From Carnimonas nigrificans ATCC BAA-78 (GTDB taxonomy: Bacteria > Pseudomonadota > Gammaproteobacteria > Pseudomonadales > Halomonadaceae), in the NCBI RefSeq assembly GCF_000526695.1, contig NZ_JAGO01000004.1:1-38244 (forward strand): a stretch of 38,244 nt of DNA, written 5' to 3'. The notes under the pieces are model-generated. The model did no database searches. It saw nothing but the letters and a program-made list of their open reading frames with translations, and was not told where the DNA came from. Below are positions 23,652 to 33,134 of the stretch, piece after piece. Positions within the stretch are counted from its first letter, which is position 1, and every line of letters starts with the position of its first letter. A program made the position numbers and the translations under genes.

Positions 23652-24963
23652 ATGAGCGTATCGGCCATGCCTACGCAGTCGTTAACGTCAACCAGCCAGG
23701 CCAGACGTGCTGCCATCGGCAGTTTCGTCGGCGCCGTGGTCGACTGGTATGACTTTCTACTCTACGGCATCATCGCCGCGCTGGTCTTCAACGCCCAGTT
23801 CTTTCCCAACGTTAGCCCCGCCACCGGCACATTGGCGGCACTGGCAACCTTTGGCGTGGGTTTTCTATTCCGCCCCCTGGGCGGGATCGTTTTCGGTCAC
23901 TTTGGCGATCAGCTTGGACGCAAGCGTATGCTGATCCTGACCGTCGTTCTGATGGGAGGTGCCACGGCGCTGATCGGGCTGTTGCCTACCTACTCCACCA
24001 TCGGCGTATGGGCACCGATTCTGCTGGTGCTCCTTCGTGCAATCCAGGGCTTCGCGGTAGGCGGAGAATGGGGCGGCGCAGCGCTGATGGCGATCGAAAG
24101 CGCGCCCCGCGGCAAGCGGGCCTTCTATTCAAGCGGTGTACAAGTGGGTTACGGGGTGGGCCTGCTGCTCGCCACCGGTAGCGTTTCGCTGCTGAGCCAC
24201 TACCTTGATGATGCAGCGTTCAATAGCTGGGGCTGGCGGCTGCCGTTCCTGTTCAGCGTCGTGCTGGTGCTGATTGCGTTGAAAATTCGCTCCAGCATCG
24301 AGGAATCACCCGAGTTTCTCGAGACAGTAAAAACAGGCTGACGAGAAACCGGCCAAGCCGCCAATTATAGAAGCGCTGCGGCGTCATCCGAGCGCTTTCG
24401 TTACCATTATTGCCATGCGCCTGGCCGAACTCTTCACGATGTATATCGTGACCACCTTCGCGCTGAGCTATTCCACCGGTTATCTCGGGCTGTCGCGGGA
24501 TCTATTCTTGCATATCGGCCTGCTGGTTGGTGCAATCAGCTGCGTTACCATCCCGCTGTTTGCCTTCCTCGCCGATACGCTCGGTCGCCGCCGCATCTAC
24601 ATGATCGGCGCCCTGATCGGCGCCGTTGCAGCCTTCCCCTTCTTCATGGCGCTACAGGCAGGTTCAGTTATCTGGATCGTGATCTTCGCCGTCGCGCTGA
24701 CCAACCTCTCCCATGACATGGTGGTTTGCGTACAGCAGCCGATCTTCGCCGAACTGTTTGGTGCCGGCTATCGCTACAGCGGTGCTGGCGTCGGCTACCA
24801 GGTCGCGAGCGTGGTTGGCGGCGGCTTCACACCGTTCATTGCCGCTGCGCTGGTTGATCTTGCAAGCGGCAGCTGGGTTCCGGTGGCCGTCTATCTCGCC
24901 GGCGGATGCCTGCTATCGCTTGCCGGTGCAGCCTGGATGCTGCGCTCAAGAAAGGAGGTTTAG
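23652..24963 (+). pseudogene. MHS-family MFS transporter (ShiA/ProP-like), frameshifted
   Basis: The first part (23652-24341) encodes the N half of a metabolite:H+ symporter (GSFVGAVVDWYDFLLYG, FRPLGGIVFGHFGDQLGRK, GEWGGAALMAIESAPRG) and ends at FLETVKTG. The remainder is in the next frame: QADEKPAKPPIIEALRR ... AMRLAELFTMYIVTTFAL to 24963. Removing one A from the A5 run at 24329-24333 joins them to one protein of about 436 residues, the normal MHS length. The start ATG has GGAGAG upstream. Substrates of the family include shikimate, dicarboxylates and betaine. Either the gene is newly inactivated or the run was miscounted. Confidence 0.85.
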
Positions 24964-25213
24964 CGTAGTATTTACCGCCCTTGTTAGCGCTATGTGATTA
25001 ACCGCGCGCCTGGAAAAGACTGCGTTTTACCCTGCTGCTCCTTCATCGCAACCTGTATTGCCTGAGCAATGCCTTCTGCGAGAGGGGGTAGCTAAATGGC
25101 CGATATGGGCTTACCGCCTCCCCTCTTGTTATTACCTTTCAATTTTTATTATCTTTCAGTATTGGCGTATGGATAGTGGCTGTTTTGAAACCCTATCATA
25201 GCGCTATTTGTAA

Positions 25214-26194
25214 TTAACGAGAGGCCACATAAATGGGCGCCAATGGGTAATAGACAAGTACTTCGCAGCCTTCGGGGACACTAATATGTTCTACAGTACG
25301 CCCCTCTTCCAAACTGATGACCGATATACTGCCACTATTTTCATTGGCGACCAGGAAATACCGACCATCGGGAGTAAAAGCACCATCCAGAGGTTTATCC
25401 TGAACCTGGGCCGTAAAAAGATGGTGCAGATCCTTATCGTAAAAGCTGGCCACTGGCTCAAAATCCCCAATCACCGCCAATACTTCGCCATCGGAGCGAA
25501 AGCGTACCAATTGCCCGCCTTTGCGGTGCCCCACAATAGGTACGCGATCAAGTAGTTGCAGATGATCACGGTCTATTACGAACAGCTCCGGAGCATCACT
25601 GCTGGTAGCCACGACCCAGGGCCGGATAGGCGAGGTATCAATACCGTTCACACTCCCCGGTACAATGAGCGTCTTAATAACCTGCCCCTCAGTACCATTG
25701 AGGTCCACCTGACATAATGACTTGTCTTCTTCATTTTCAGTAATCAGCTGGTTACGCCCGGGGATAGTGGCGAGACGATGCACATTATCCGATCCCACAT
25801 TTATATGACCTACCAGCGTATCGCTGTGCGGATCAATGGCAACGACAGCAGCGCTCTCTTCACAACAGCAATAGATCAATCCGTTAGCCCCCAGGCGAGC
25901 TGTATGAGGCCCTTTGAAAGGTGATACGTCAATCAGCTTGATTAACCGCTGCCGAGCAAGATCCACAACCGCTATATGATGCTCAGGATGCGGATTATCC
26001 CCATGGATGCCGTCGCCATATATAGGAACATATGCCTTGCCCTGTTGGGGCAATATCAAAAGCTCATGGGGTTTTGGGGGAAGGTCATCAATAACGTTAC
26101 GAATCTCAAGTGTGGCAGGATCAAGGAACAGAATCCTGCCAGCAGACTTGTCTACCGCTATTAAGCCAAAGCCGGATACATTGCTTATCTGCAT
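25214..26194 (-). CDS. Cytoplasmic beta-propeller (YncE/YVTN-like) protein
   Basis: A 326-residue protein with repeated strand blades of about 40-50 residues (for example VVAIDPHSDTLVGHINVGS, LFVIDRDHLQLLDRVPIVGH, ISVISLEEGRTVEHISVPEG), consistent with a seven-bladed propeller of the YncE/lactonase class. No signal peptide is seen, unlike YncE, so it is probably cytoplasmic. A CCC at about residues 109-111 (IYCCCEE) is unusual. Function is not predictable: relatives are lactonases, quinoprotein-like or binding proteins. It stands alone; the gap upstream holds a possible relic of a membrane protein gene. Confidence 0.8.
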   Translation of the reverse strand: MQISNVSGFGLIAVDKSAGRILFLDPATLEIRNVIDDLPPKPHELLILPQQGKAYVPIYGDGIHGDNPHPEHHIAVVDLARQRLIKLIDVSPFKGPHTARLGANGLIYCCCEESAAVVAIDPHSDTLVGHINVGSDNVHRLATIPGRNQLITENEEDKSLCQVDLNGTEGQVIKTLIVPGSVNGIDTSPIRPWVVATSSDAPELFVIDRDHLQLLDRVPIVGHRKGGQLVRFRSDGEVLAVIGDFEPVASFYDKDLHHLFTAQVQDKPLDGAFTPDGRYFLVANENSGSISVISLEEGRTVEHISVPEGCEVLVYYPLAPIYVASR

Positions 26195-26769
26195 AATCCT
26201 TTCCTTCCTTGAGATATTTGAATCATTGAACGATTACAGGTGATACGCCGGCTGGCCCTTCACTCCTATCGCTGAATCCTTCTACCTTCTGATGTCTGTT
26301 TCTGAATATAAGCGATGTGATGCCCTCTGTGGAGCCATAAAAATAGCAGTAATCATGGCTATACCCTGGAGTACCCCAGAGGCTATTCCTGAAGAGGCCC
26401 AACCGCTGAATAGATGAATGATGTTGTATTCGACATGTAACCGTTGATAGTTGCAGTCATTCAGCTACTCGTTCACGGTTTTATCACAATCACGGGGGCT
26501 GAAAAGAGCAGGAGCAACCACAAGAACTATTATCGGTCAGCAGTATGTAATGGAGTCACGACGGTAACAAGGTTGGGCCTGGTGGGTTTAACCAGCCGTG
26601 CAAGACACCGACTATCCATGAATAGTGCCCGCAAATGGCGATTGTTTACGCTGCATGCGTTATGCCGCATGAAGAACGGGAGAGCCAGCAAGACGCTTAA
26701 GCAAAGAGAGAAGGGATGGTATAAGCGCGGTCAGGGAATTCACCGCAGCGCCAATAGGGAAAGAGCCAA
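26195..26769. other. Long intergenic region with a possible membrane-protein remnant
   Basis: About 575 nt with no convincing intact gene. On the minus strand an open frame (26464 down to a TAG at 26282-26284) reads a hydrophobic, protein-like stretch FSGWASSGIASGVLQG then IAMITAIFMAPQRASH. It has no good start codon or ribosome site, so it may be the decayed 3' end of a permease gene. The rest shows nothing recognisable. The plus-strand 153-codon frame here looks like chance. Confidence 0.35.
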
Positions 26770-26804
26770 AAACCAAAAACCCCGTAACTCATTGAGCTAC
26801 GGGG
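26770..26804 (-). terminator. Terminator of the tRNA operon
   Basis: On the minus strand CCCCGTA (stem) - 11-nt loop - TACGGGG is followed by TTTTTGGTTTTT. It lies 9 nt after the tRNA-Thr 3' end. A standard rho-independent terminator. Confidence 0.85.
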
Positions 26805-26812
26805 TAAAATTC

Positions 26813-26888
<76 letters not shown>

Positions 26889-26921
26889 TAAATCACACGC
26901 TATGAGTGCTAACCCGAGGGT

Positions 26922-26996
26922 TGGCTGGGGTAGCAGGATTCGAACCTGCGCATGTCGGCACCAAAAGCCGATGCCTTACCACTTGGCGATACCCCA
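26922..26996 (-). tRNA. tRNA-Gln (anticodon TTG)
   Basis: 75 nt including CCA. Acceptor stem TGGGGTA/TACCCCA; anticodon loop TTTTGGT gives TTG; T-arm GCAGGTTCGAATCCTGC. Middle gene of the tRNA operon; the only Gln tRNA seen in the window. Confidence 0.95.
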
Positions 26997-27005
26997 TCAA
27001 ATAAG

Positions 27006-27081
27006 TGGTGGCCAGAGACGGAATCGAACCGCCGACACGGGGATTTTCAATCCCCTGCTCTACCAACTGAGCTATCTGGCC
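27006..27081 (-). tRNA. tRNA-Phe (anticodon GAA)
   Basis: 76 nt including CCA. Acceptor stem GGCCAGA/TCTGGCC; anticodon arm GGGGATT-GAA-AATCCCC; T-arm GGCGGTTCGATTCCGTC. First gene of the tRNA operon, directly downstream of the promoter. Confidence 0.95.
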
Positions 27082-27099
27082 CCTTGCCAACGGATGCGT

Positions 27100-27128
27100 A
27101 TTTAACCGGATACTTCCTGATAGGTCAA
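27100..27128 (-). promoter_or_regulatory. Promoter of the tRNA-Phe-Gln-Thr operon
   Basis: On the minus strand TTGACC (27128-27123), 17 nt, TTAAAT (27105-27100), about 19 nt before the tRNA-Phe 5' end. It is preceded by an A/T-rich stretch (AAAAAAAAGTTTTTAA) that could be an UP element. Confidence 0.75.
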
Positions 27129-27222
27129 GCAGTTAAAAACTTTTTTTTACTCGACTGCATAAATTCATATCAACAGCGTGCCGCCAAAGGCTAGCCACGC
27201 CTGTCTACATGGGGCTTGCCGC

Positions 27223-27492
27223 TTATTCACTCGGCGGTACGTAGCCTTCTGCGCTGTCGGTAGGTTCGTTATCGAGAAAACGTTCGAGCTGCTCCATCAG
27301 ATACTTGCGTGTCTCGGGATCAAGCAGATTAAGGTGCTTCTCGTTGATCAGCCGGGTTTGCAGCACTTGCCACTCTTCCCAGGCCTGTTTGGACACCGTT
27401 TCGTGAATACGCTGCCCCTTCGCGCCGGGAAGCGGCGGAAAGTCTAGCCCGGGCAGCTCTTTCTGGTACTTGCGACAAAATACAGTAGCCAC
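27223..27492 (-). CDS. yggX: Fe(II)-trafficking/oxidative-damage protein YggX
   Basis: An 89-residue cytoplasmic protein with the invariant start [20 protein letters not shown] (Cys6) and the helix [17 protein letters not shown] of the YggX family, which protects Fe-S clusters and intracellular iron handling. It follows mutY (95-nt gap), the conserved neighbourhood in gammaproteobacteria, so both may share a transcript. Length is normal (about 90). No anomalies. Confidence 0.96.
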   Translation of the reverse strand: MATVFCRKYQKELPGLDFPPLPGAKGQRIHETVSKQAWEEWQVLQTRLINEKHLNLLDPETRKYLMEQLERFLDNEPTDSAEGYVPPSE

Positions 27493-27587
27493 TATTGATA
27501 CTCTCGTTTAATCATCATTCGAACTGTTCACCCCACCATGAGGCCAGTGGGGAAACAACGCAAGGCAGGCTGCCCGGTTGTGCCGCG

Positions 27588-28691
27588 TTACGCGCTCACC
27601 AATTGCTGAAGCAGTTTCTTGACCGGCGCAGCAAGCCCCATCCCCATTAAGTCGGCGGGGTGAACCCAACGCTGGCGATTATCGGCAACACCGTGAGGAG
27701 GTATTGCCACACGCACAGGCACGGGGGTTATCTCCAAACGGAAATGGCTGAATACATGCACGAAGCTCGACCATGCCGCGCTACGCTCTGCGCGTGGCGC
27801 ATAGGTGTCGAGCCAGTCGTCGATAGCACCATCATTGGCAAACTCGGGCAAACTCCAAAGGCCGCCCCAGATACCGCTATCAGGCCGTCGCTCCAGCAGC
27901 ACTTCGCCATCATCGGTGGTCAGCATCAGCATTCGCGCCTGGCGGGTCGGTATCTGCTTCTTCGGTTTGGATTCAGGAAAGCGCGTTTCTTCGCTACGTG
28001 CGTGAGCCTCGCAGCGATCTTCAAGGGGGCACAGCAAGCATGCCGGTTTGGTACGAGTGCAAAGCGTGGCGCCAATATCCATCATCGCCTGCGTATAATC
28101 CCCCACCCGATCAGTCGGCGTATAACGCTCTGCTATCTCCCACAAGCCACGCTCCACTGCTGGCTTGCCAGGCCACCCTTCCACCGCGTGAAAGCGGGTC
28201 AGTACACGCTTGACGTTACCGTCAAGGATAGCTGCACGTCCGTTACCAGAAAGGCTGATAATCGCGCCAGCGGTAGAGCGCCCAATACCTGGCAAGTCGG
28301 TGAGCGCGGCGACGCTTTCAACCGGAAACTCTCCCCCATGCTCGTTGACCACTTGCTGCGCGGCGCGATGCAGGTTGCGCGCACGGGCGTAATATCCCAG
28401 CCCGGTCCATAGATGCAGTACGTCATCCAAGGGAGCTTCAGCAAGGGCGTATACGGTGGGAAAGTGCTGCATAAAGCGTTCGAAGTAGCCGATCACGGTG
28501 GCTACCTGTGTCTGTTGCAGCATGATTTCCGACACCCACACGCGGTAAGGAGTCTGTTGCTGCTGCCACGGCAGGTGCTTACGCCCGTGTTCATCAAACC
28601 AGGCCAGTACACGCGAAGAAAACTGCTGTGGCTCCAGCGCAGGGCGCGGGTGATTCGCTTCCCCGGGCTTCTTAGTGGTGCTTTGAATCAA
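27588..28691 (-). CDS. mutY: A/G-specific adenine glycosylase MutY
   Basis: A 367-residue base-excision repair enzyme that removes adenine opposite 8-oxoguanine. Glu55 lies in [11 protein letters not shown]; the helix-hairpin-helix is [11 protein letters not shown] (133-143), catalytic Asp157 in AILDGNV; the [4Fe-4S] ligands are Cys211, 218, 221 and 227 (C-x6-C-x2-C-x5-C). A C-terminal NUDIX-like 8-oxoG recognition domain follows (about 250-367). The start is TTG at 28691, supported by GGAG 6 nt upstream; no nearby ATG fits. It is divergent from hisB. Confidence 0.96.
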   Translation of the reverse strand: MIQSTTKKPGEANHPRPALEPQQFSSRVLAWFDEHGRKHLPWQQQQTPYRVWVSEIMLQQTQVATVIGYFERFMQHFPTVYALAEAPLDDVLHLWTGLGYYARARNLHRAAQQVVNEHGGEFPVESVAALTDLPGIGRSTAGAIISLSGNGRAAILDGNVKRVLTRFHAVEGWPGKPAVERGLWEIAERYTPTDRVGDYTQAMMDIGATLCTRTKPACLLCPLEDRCEAHARSEETRFPESKPKKQIPTRQARMLMLTTDDGEVLLERRPDSGIWGGLWSLPEFANDGAIDDWLDTYAPRAERSAAWSSFVHVFSHFRLEITPVPVRVAIPPHGVADNRQRWVHPADLMGMGLAAPVKKLLQQLVSA

Positions 28692-29022
28692 GAAAGGCTC
28701 CTTTTGCGCTGTGCTGCTCTGCGCAACAGCCCATTGCTTTACGGTCGATTATCGCTAGAGGTTCATCACATGCACTTCATCTGATGAATAAGGCGTGAGC
28801 ACTGCCGGCACGCGTGATTAAACAGTGCCGAATAATATCCCATGTGGTACCGTTAACCCCAGTCACGCGAGCGTTTGCACGGTGTATTGCCCTTGCTGTC
28901 GAGCAGGCTTCTACGCATCGTGGTTACTTACTCGTAAGCAACTTTCATCGCACTATCTTTTTAGTGAAGGCTGGCCCACCACGATCCCAGCCGGCAGCCA
29001 ACTACCTGGAAAGCAGGACGCA
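28692..29022. other. Divergent promoter region mutY/hisB
   Basis: 331 nt between the divergent mutY and hisB starts. I see no his leader peptide (no His run) or convincing gene. Although a reading frame extends upstream of hisB to 28825, it lacks HisB similarity. No strong promoter was identified by eye. Confidence 0.45.
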
Positions 29023-29640
29023 ATGACTGACCAAGCCAGCACTCTCGCCACTCCTCGCACCGCTACCGTTACCCGTGATACCGCTGAAACACGTATTCAC
29101 CTCACCATTAATCTCGACGGTACTGGCAAGCTTGAGGTTCAAACCGGTGTTCCCTTCCTTGAGCACATGCTGGATCAGGTAGCGCGTCATGGTCAACTTG
29201 ATCTTGCCATCAAGTGCGATGGCGATATTGAAGTCGATGACCACCACACGGTAGAGGATATCGGCATTGCGCTGGGACAGGCATTTCGTGAAGCACTCGG
29301 CGACAAGCGCGGCATTCAGCGCTACGGCCACGCCTATGTGCCGCTGGATGAAGCACTGTCGCGCGTGGTCATCGACTTCTCGGGGCGTCCCGGCTTTTAC
29401 ATGAACGCCGCCTTCACTCGCGCCACCATTGGTCGCTTCGATACCCAGCTGGTCAGCGAATTCTTTAACGGTTTTGCAAGCCATGCCGCTGCTACCCTGC
29501 ATGTCGATAATCTGAAAGGCGAAAATGCTCACCATCAGGTCGAGACGATCTTCAAGGCATTTGGTCGCGCGGTGCGTCAGGCAGTTAGCCAGGATGAGCG
29601 CATGGCGGGCCGCATCGCCTCCACCAAAGGCACGCTGTAG
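29023..29640 (+). CDS. hisB: Imidazoleglycerol-phosphate dehydratase
   Basis: A 205-residue monofunctional HisB (seventh step of histidine synthesis). Metal/active-site motifs: [27 protein letters not shown] and [14 protein letters not shown]. The ATG at 29023 is chosen because it gives the normal length (about 197-205) and has AGGA 4 nt upstream; longer forms add unrelated residues. It leads a hisB-hisH-hisA-hisF run on one strand. The N-terminal 15 residues are a slightly longer tail than usual. Confidence 0.97.
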   Translation: MTDQASTLATPRTATVTRDTAETRIHLTINLDGTGKLEVQTGVPFLEHMLDQVARHGQLDLAIKCDGDIEVDDHHTVEDIGIALGQAFREALGDKRGIQRYGHAYVPLDEALSRVVIDFSGRPGFYMNAAFTRATIGRFDTQLVSEFFNGFASHAAATLHVDNLKGENAHHQVETIFKAFGRAVRQAVSQDERMAGRIASTKGTL

Positions 29641-29688
29641 GCAAGTCGGTAGAGTGCGCCATCTCACGCTTATGTACATGAGGTTTTC

Positions 29689-30327
29689 ATGACCATTGCA
29701 GTCATCGACTACGGTATGGGTAACCTGCATTCCGTTGCCAAGGCTCTCGAACATCTCACCAGGGAAGCCGTTATCATTACGCGCACCCCTGACGACCTTC
29801 GTAATGCATCGCGGGTGATCCTGCCAGGGCAGGGTGCCATGCGTGACTGCATGGGCGAGCTTGAGCGCACCGAGCTGACCGGTATCGTGCAGGAGATGCT
29901 CGATGACGCCGACAAGCCATTGCTCGGTATTTGCGTGGGGCAGCAGATGCTGCAACAGCACAGCAAGGAGAACGGCGGCATTCCGTGCCTGAGCTACCTG
30001 AGCGGTGAGGTCAAACGTTTCCCTTCTGACATGCAGGAAGACGGTGAGCGCCTGAAGGTGCCCCACATGGGCTGGAACCACGTCACCCAGCACCATCAGC
30101 ACCCGCTATGGGAAGGTATCCCCGACAACGAGCGCTTTTACTTCGTTCACAGCTATTACGTACAAGCCTCCAACGACGCTGATGTCTTCGGCACCGTGCG
30201 CTACGGTGATATCACTGCGCACGTAGCCACCGGTCGTGATGCCACCTTCGCTGTACAGTTTCACCCGGAAAAAAGCGCTGCCATGGGGCTGCAACTGCTC
30301 GCTAACTTTATTCGCTGGGCGCCCTGA
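29689..30327 (+). CDS. hisH: Imidazole glycerol phosphate synthase, glutaminase subunit HisH
   Basis: A 212-residue class I glutamine amidotransferase with Cys82 (GICVGQQM), His193 and Glu195 (QFHPEKS), complete triad. It makes ammonia for HisF. It starts 48 nt after hisB and is followed by hisA after 63 nt. Confidence 0.97.
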   Translation: MTIAVIDYGMGNLHSVAKALEHLTREAVIITRTPDDLRNASRVILPGQGAMRDCMGELERTELTGIVQEMLDDADKPLLGICVGQQMLQQHSKENGGIPCLSYLSGEVKRFPSDMQEDGERLKVPHMGWNHVTQHHQHPLWEGIPDNERFYFVHSYYVQASNDADVFGTVRYGDITAHVATGRDATFAVQFHPEKSAAMGLQLLANFIRWAP

Positions 30328-30390
30328 CAGCGGCACCTGGCCCGATAGGATGCTGCTGGCTCAGCAGACAGGAACGACAAGGTAACCGAT

Positions 30391-31137
30391 ATGCTGGTAA
30401 TTCCCGCCATTGATCTAAAGGACGGGCACTGCGTGCGCCTGAAACAGGGCCGCATGGAGGACGCAACCAACTATGGCTCCGATCCCGTCGAGATGGCGAG
30501 CCGCTGGGTAGAGGCTGGCGCACGCCGTCTGCATCTTGTGGATCTCAACGGTGCCTTCGAGGGCAAACCGATCAACGGTGACGCTGTTACTGCCATTGCG
30601 CGTGCCTTCCCTGACCTGCCAATCCAGATCGGCGGTGGCATTCGCTCTCGCGAAACCATCCAGCACTATCTGGATGCTGGGGTGTCTTACGTCATTATCG
30701 GCACGCTGGCGGTCAAGAATCCCGATTTTGTCACTGAAATGTGCCGCGAATTTGCGGGCCACATTATTGTGGGGCTGGACGCTCGCGACGGTATGGTCGC
30801 CACCGACGGCTGGGCCGAAGTATCGGAAATTCAGGCGCTGACACTGGGCAAGCGTTTCGCCAACGACGGCGTAAGCGCCATCGTCTACACCGATATTGCT
30901 CGCGACGGCATGATGCAAGGGGTCAACGTCGAGGCGACGGTAGAGCTGGCGGAACACGCGGGCATACCGGTGATCGCATCAGGTGGTGTGACCAACGAAG
31001 ATGATATCAAGGCATTGGCGGAAGTAGCGCCACGCGGCATCCTGGGCGCGATTACCGGACGCGCCATTTACGAAGGCAGCCTTGATCTTGCCAGCGCTCA
31101 ACGTTTGAGTGACTCCATCGCCCCGCCTACCCGCTGA
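30391..31137 (+). CDS. hisA: ProFAR isomerase HisA
   Basis: A 248-residue TIM barrel that isomerises the phosphoribosylformimino intermediate of histidine synthesis. Active-site Asp8 lies in [17 protein letters not shown]; the second Asp is in VGLDARDG. Phosphate-binding glycine loops IQIGGGIRS and ASGGVTN are clear. Between hisH (63-nt gap) and hisF (15-nt gap). Confidence 0.97.
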   Translation: MLVIPAIDLKDGHCVRLKQGRMEDATNYGSDPVEMASRWVEAGARRLHLVDLNGAFEGKPINGDAVTAIARAFPDLPIQIGGGIRSRETIQHYLDAGVSYVIIGTLAVKNPDFVTEMCREFAGHIIVGLDARDGMVATDGWAEVSEIQALTLGKRFANDGVSAIVYTDIARDGMMQGVNVEATVELAEHAGIPVIASGGVTNEDDIKALAEVAPRGILGAITGRAIYEGSLDLASAQRLSDSIAPPTR

Positions 31138-31152
31138 TTCAGGAGCTTCGTC

Positions 31153-31926
31153 ATGACGCTTGCCAAGCGCATTATTCCTTGCCTTGATGTCGATCAAGGG
31201 CGCGTTGTCAAAGGCGTTAACTTCGTTGGAATTCGCGATGCCGGTGATCCGGTGGAAGTTGCCAAGCGCTACAACGATCAGAACGCCGACGAAATTACCT
31301 TTCTCGACATTACCGCCAGCCATGAAGGGCGCGGCACAACGCTGGAAATGGTCAGCCGCATCGCGGGGGAAGTGTTTATCCCGCTGACCGTCGGCGGCGG
31401 TATTCGTAGCTGCGATGATATTCGTGCGCTGCTGAACGCTGGGGCCGACAAGGTGTCGATCAATACAGCGGCGGTGACTCACCCGGAATTTGTGCGGGAA
31501 GCCGCCGAACGCTTCGGCAATCAGTGCATTGTGGTCGCCATTGATGCCAAGCGTGTCTCGGAGGAAGGCGAAACGCCTCGCTGGGAAATCTTCACGCATG
31601 GTGGCCGCAAGCCCACAGGGCTTGATGCGGTGGAGTGGGCCAAAAAAATGGCCGAGCTGGGTGCAGGAGAGCTGCTGGTGACCAGCATGGATCGCGACGG
31701 CACCAAGATCGGTTTCGATATCGGCGTGACCCGCGCCATCAGTGATGCCGTTGATGTACCGGTTATTGCCTCAGGCGGCGTTGGCAATCTTGACCACTTG
31801 GTCGATGGCATCACGCAAGGGCATGCCGATGCGGTACTGGCCGCCAGCATTTTCCACTTCGGTGAATATTCGATTGATCAGGCCAAACAGCGCCTGGCCG
31901 AAGCCGGCATTGAGGTACGTCGCTAG
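31153..31926 (+). CDS. hisF: Imidazole glycerol phosphate synthase, cyclase subunit HisF
   Basis: A 257-residue TIM barrel with Asp11 ([17 protein letters not shown]) and the second catalytic Asp in VVAIDAKRV, plus phosphate loops VGGGIRS and ASGGVGN. Works with HisH. AGGAG lies before the start (31153). It ends the his run; downstream (about 31951-32014) a long-loop TCGGGGC/GCCCCGA pair may contribute to termination. Confidence 0.97.
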   Translation: MTLAKRIIPCLDVDQGRVVKGVNFVGIRDAGDPVEVAKRYNDQNADEITFLDITASHEGRGTTLEMVSRIAGEVFIPLTVGGGIRSCDDIRALLNAGADKVSINTAAVTHPEFVREAAERFGNQCIVVAIDAKRVSEEGETPRWEIFTHGGRKPTGLDAVEWAKKMAELGAGELLVTSMDRDGTKIGFDIGVTRAISDAVDVPVIASGGVGNLDHLVDGITQGHADAVLAASIFHFGEYSIDQAKQRLAEAGIEVRR

Positions 31927-32030
31927 CGTATAGCGGGAAGCAGCGTGGATCGGGGCTTGCGCATCATTTCATCTCTCTGTGCGATGAAACGCCATGAGAA
32001 AGCCTGAATGCCCCGACCTCACGAGAACAT

Positions 32031-32624
32031 CTACTCTTCCAATGCAAGGCCGAGGTTACTGACACCATCGTTGGCGCCCAAACGCTTAAGCGCCTGGATT
32101 GTCTGCTTGACCGCCCCCTGCTCTTTCAGCAGCTCCATGATTTCACTCTGAAATTCCTGCTCATCGAGCTGTAATGCCTGAGCTTCTTCACTCTGTTCAC
32201 CACGCAGTAGCGCCATCTCTTCCACTTCGCCACGGGAGAGGCGAGACAGTTCAACTACGGCTCCAGGGCGTTTGCCCACCGCTGCTTCCAGGCAAATACC
32301 CAGCGCCATGATGGCGTCACAGGCCATCTGTACCCCCAGGCTGGTGTCACCGCCTTCCAGCAGCTCCTCCAGTTCGGCTTCCAGCGGCAGCAATTTTTCG
32401 GCCTGAAGCTCGAAATTGATTTTCGCCGCAGGGGCCAGCAATTTCTCCCACACCAGCGCCATACTGCTATCTATCTGACGGCGGTTACCTTGCCCACTCA
32501 CCTCACAGTACAACCGGTAGTTATGCAGCATCCGCTCGCACAGCGTTGCTGCGGCGGCAATGCTGGCACGCTCATCCAGTGACTCGAACGCCGCTTCCAG
32601 CGTATCGAAGAGATCCTTTTGCAT
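32031..32624 (-). CDS. yjaG: YjaG/DUF416 family protein
   Basis: A 197-residue acidic, helical soluble protein. The N-terminal FESLDERASIAAAATLCERM, central WEKLLAPAAKINFELQAEKL, and DAIMALGICLEAAVGKRP fit the DUF416 family (YjaG). Length fits. Function is unknown; conserved across gammaproteobacteria. It converges with hisF (104-nt gap). The C-terminal tail (about 165-197) is variable and acidic. Confidence 0.85.
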   Translation of the reverse strand: MQKDLFDTLEAAFESLDERASIAAAATLCERMLHNYRLYCEVSGQGNRRQIDSSMALVWEKLLAPAAKINFELQAEKLLPLEAELEELLEGGDTSLGVQMACDAIMALGICLEAAVGKRPGAVVELSRLSRGEVEEMALLRGEQSEEAQALQLDEQEFQSEIMELLKEQGAVKQTIQALKRLGANDGVSNLGLALEE

Positions 32625-32670
32625 ATACAGATGCCCGCAAATATCCCATTAAACAAGAAAGTGGCCGGTT

Positions 32671-32964
32671 TCAGGGCCAGAAGAAGGCGGCGGGAACCCG
32701 AGCTCTTCCTTCAAGATTGATACCCTCGGCCTTGAGCAAGCGCTGTTGCTCAGCAGCGCCCGCGTGATCAGCCAATTTGCCGGACGCATTGATAACACGA
32801 TGCCAGGGCAGCCCATGACCGTTTGGCAATTGCCGCATAGCGGTGCCTACCATGCGCGCCGTGGCACCTTCTGTCATCGCAGCGATACGCCCATAGCTGG
32901 TCACCCGGCCTTCCGGTACACGCGCCACGATAGTAAAAATCTGTGCTTTCAGCTCAGGAGACAT
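32671..32964 (-). CDS. Alkyltransferase-like protein (ATL), MGMT family without the cysteine
   Basis: A 97-residue protein with the DNA-binding fold of O6-alkylguanine-DNA alkyltransferase. In place of the reactive PCHR motif it has PWHRV (Trp54), the mark of ATL proteins such as E. coli YbaZ and yeast Atl1. Tyr24 (nucleotide flipping) and Arg37 (arginine finger, ARMVG) are retained. ATLs bind bulky O6-alkylguanine and recruit nucleotide-excision repair. It lies beside yjaG on the same strand (47-nt gap). Confidence 0.92.
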   Translation of the reverse strand: MSPELKAQIFTIVARVPEGRVTSYGRIAAMTEGATARMVGTAMRQLPNGHGLPWHRVINASGKLADHAGAAEQQRLLKAEGINLEGRARVPAAFFWP

Positions 32965-33134
32965 CTTTTGCTCCCGTAAACGCCACCGCGCTATCGCTGT
33001 ACAAAAACATTTGATAAAACAAAAAGGCAGCTACCCTTAACACCGTATGAGCAAGATCAGCGCACCTTGTCAGGCTTACCCTGCGCTCGTCAGACAAGGA
33101 TACCCCACCTATTATCACGGCGGGAGTTGGCACC

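Noticed and set aside
24990..25095. A minus-strand frame of about 34 codons resembling a protein C terminus (AEGIAQAIQVAMKEQQ)
   Set aside because: No start codon or recognisable family; may be a gene remnant but the evidence is too thin.
28692..29022. Possible histidine attenuator before hisB
   Set aside because: No run of His codons or attenuator hairpin series was found.
29002..30102. A 366-codon minus-strand frame opposite hisB/hisH
   Set aside because: A shadow frame of conserved his genes; no domain is recognisable.
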